A stretch of DNA of 5,457 nucleotides, taken from contig JAFYIW010000026.1 of the NCBI GenBank assembly GCA_017538465.1, forward strand, positions 1-5,457. The letters run 5' to 3'. This DNA is from Victivallales bacterium (GTDB taxonomy: Bacteria > Verrucomicrobiota > Lentisphaeria > Oligosphaerales > Oligosphaeraceae). This document shows positions 4,225 through 5,457 of the stretch, in pieces. A model generated the notes under the pieces. That model did no database searches and was not told the DNA's origin. It saw nothing but the letters and a program-made list of their open reading frames with translations. Numbering within the stretch: the first letter of the stretch is position 1; each line of letters begins with the position of its first letter. Both the position numbers and the translations under genes were made by a program.

Positions 4225-5457
4225 ATGATTCCATCATTCCGCCATCTTTCCATGCGTGTCGTGGCGTTTTTCGTGCTTGCCACTATCTTCTGCCATGCAT
4301 CGGATATCCCGAAAATGGCGTTTTCGCCGTCTGGCAACTGGGAATTCATGAACTATGCGTCCATCGAAACCGCCGGTGGACGCGACGGCCACGAATGCCT
4401 CCACGTCCATGCCGACCTGCCCACCTGCACGATGCAGGACTGGGAGGGCGATGCCTTCACCAAGTATTCCTCCAGCGACTTCCTGCCCGTCACGGGCGGC
4501 CAGCCATATTTCCTCTCCGTATGGGCGAAAGGCGCGGCGAATTTCTGGCTGCACGTCTGGCTCTATGAGAAGGACAACTTCGAGTCCTTCATCTATAGCA
4601 CAGCCGCTTCAGATGGCGCGGACCGCTTCACTATCCAGGAGGACGGCCAGTGGCACCTCTGCGCCTCGCCATTGCTCACCTTCCCGGAGAACGCGCATTA
4701 CGCCAAGGTGGTTCTGGAAGTGGTGAGCAACCTCCCGGAGACGCCCTATCTCGACCTGCGCTTCTCGGATGTGATCTTCACGGAGTCCGATGCGCATCCG
4801 GAGCCACGCGTGACGGTGGTGGAGGCCATCACCGACCGACTGCTCACTCCGACGACTGAAATGCTCCCCGCCCAGCCAGAAAATGCGCTCTCCTTCCGGG
4901 TAGCGCGCGGAGAGACCGCCTCCGCGAGTTTCGTGGTGGAAGGCGTTCCGACCGCCTATCTGAAGGGGCTGCTGCCCCAGGTATCCATGCTGACCTCGGA
5001 GAACGGCGACCTCATTCCCGCCGAGGCGCTGGCCATCCGCCACGTGGCAATCTGGTTTACCGGCGCGCCGTCCATCACCATCAAGCAGGCCGGCTGCCGC
5101 GTCCTCACCCCGGAGTTGCTGCTCAACGACCACACGCTCGTCAAAGCCAGCCCCGCCGACCGCGGCAACTACCTGCGACTGGATTTCCCGGAACGCTCGT
5201 ACTACACCTACATCTCCGCCGAACTGGATGAGCAGCGCGCCATTCCCGGCAAGGAGCATTTCCATCTGCCCATCGCGGAATTCCCCGTCCGCGACAGCGC
5301 TGTACTCCAGCCCGTGGACATCGCTCCCGGCGAACGCCGCCAGTTCTGGGTGACACTGCATGTCCCGGAGAACACGCCCCCCGGAGCCTACCGAGGCGCG
5401 GTCACCTTCAAGAACGCGGAGGAGACCTGCGCGGAACTGCCCGTAACTGTCGAGGTC
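4225..5457 (+). CDS. Exported multidomain protein, glycoside-hydrolase-like N-terminal part (runs off the window)
   Basis: One frame is open for 411 codons from ATG 4225 to the last base. Residues 1-25 form a Sec signal peptide: basic start, hydrophobic VVAFFVLATIF at 12-22, and likely cleavage after CHA. There is no lipobox, since Phe precedes Cys23. Residues about 33-190 look like a carbohydrate-binding beta-sandwich of CBM4/9 type: GNWEFMNYASIE, FLPVTGGQPYFLSVWAKG, WLHVWLYEKD, then a closing YLDLRFSDVIFTE. From about 193 a second beta-rich region begins, with RVARGETASASFVVEG (235-250), TPELLLND (295-302) and FWVTLHVPENTPPGAYRG (374-391). The last block is like the beta-sandwich preceding catalytic barrels in GH123/DUF4091-type proteins. 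The likely place is the periplasm, outer surface or outside, acting on glycans, but no catalytic residues are within reach. ATG 4252 (residue 10) would also leave a working signal peptide; neither start has a Shine-Dalgarno motif. The antisense 250-codon frame at 4609-5361 is a shadow. Confidence 0.8.
   Translation, partial: MIPSFRHLSMRVVAFFVLATIFCHASDIPKMAFSPSGNWEFMNYASIETAGGRDGHECLHVHADLPTCTMQDWEGDAFTKYSSSDFLPVTGGQPYFLSVWAKGAANFWLHVWLYEKDNFESFIYSTAASDGADRFTIQEDGQWHLCASPLLTFPENAHYAKVVLEVVSNLPETPYLDLRFSDVIFTESDAHPEPRVTVVEAITDRLLTPTTEMLPAQPENALSFRVARGETASASFVVEGVPTAYLKGLLPQVSMLTSENGDLIPAEALAIRHVAIWFTGAPSITIKQAGCRVLTPELLLNDHTLVKASPADRGNYLRLDFPERSYYTYISAELDEQRAIPGKEHFHLPIAEFPVRDSAVLQPVDIAPGERRQFWVTLHVPENTPPGAYRGAVTFKNAEETCAELPVTVEV

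Noticed and set aside
4310..4326. Small hairpin cgaaaa/ttttcg near the start of the exported protein gene.
   Set aside because: Six base pairs with no further extension, inside coding sequence; expected by chance.
4609..5361. A 250-codon open frame on the minus strand.
   Set aside because: It lies antisense to the exported protein frame, has no recognisable domain, and its composition is that expected opposite a GC-rich gene. The plus frame has a signal peptide and known-style beta-sandwich motifs.

Overview
The window looks like chromosomal DNA of a GC-rich, Gram-negative bacterium. The best guess is a member of the PVC group, in the Lentisphaerota (Victivallales) or Kiritimatiellota. The clue is the combination of a prepilin-like protein with an FTLIELLVVIAII N-terminus and a C-terminal H-X9-DG motif, a large exported protein resembling a glycoside hydrolase, and a lipopolysaccharide heptose epimerase (implying an outer membrane). 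This placement is inference from protein style; no rRNA or marker gene is present.

Layout: (1) 1-162 is the C-terminal tail of an outer-membrane secretin. Three bases later comes (2) gspE (166-1821), the assembly ATPase of a type II secretion or type IV pilus machine. (3) 1822-1930 is a gap holding a long imperfect hairpin. (4) hldD (1931-2944) is the ADP-heptose epimerase, with a short AT-rich patch inside. (5) A hairpin terminator with its T-tract on the minus-strand side separates hldD from (6) a convergent, minus-strand prepilin-like gene (3039-3860). That gene has a clear sigma70-type promoter and an adjacent palindrome. (7) 3955-4224 is non-coding and carries small hairpins, a 9-nt periodic array and a 7-nt tandem repeat. 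(8) From 4225 to the window edge runs one uninterrupted 411-codon plus-strand frame. It encodes the N-terminus of a secreted protein with a signal peptide, a probable carbohydrate-binding-like beta-sandwich and a second beta-rich region; any catalytic domain lies beyond the window.

How the parts may work together: the secretin and GspE belong to one envelope machine that assembles pseudopilins or pilins. The prepilin-like protein has the N-terminal helix used by such machines, although its cleavage site lacks the usual glycine. It is divergently paired with an exported, probably polysaccharide-acting protein. HldD supplies the heptose of the lipopolysaccharide core, so the theme of the window is the cell envelope and export. 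I found no CRISPR array, tRNA, rRNA, transposase or defence system. The most unusual items are non-coding: the hairpin before hldD, the structured repeat region at 4019-4171, the operator-like palindrome, and the lack of Shine-Dalgarno motifs before all four starts.
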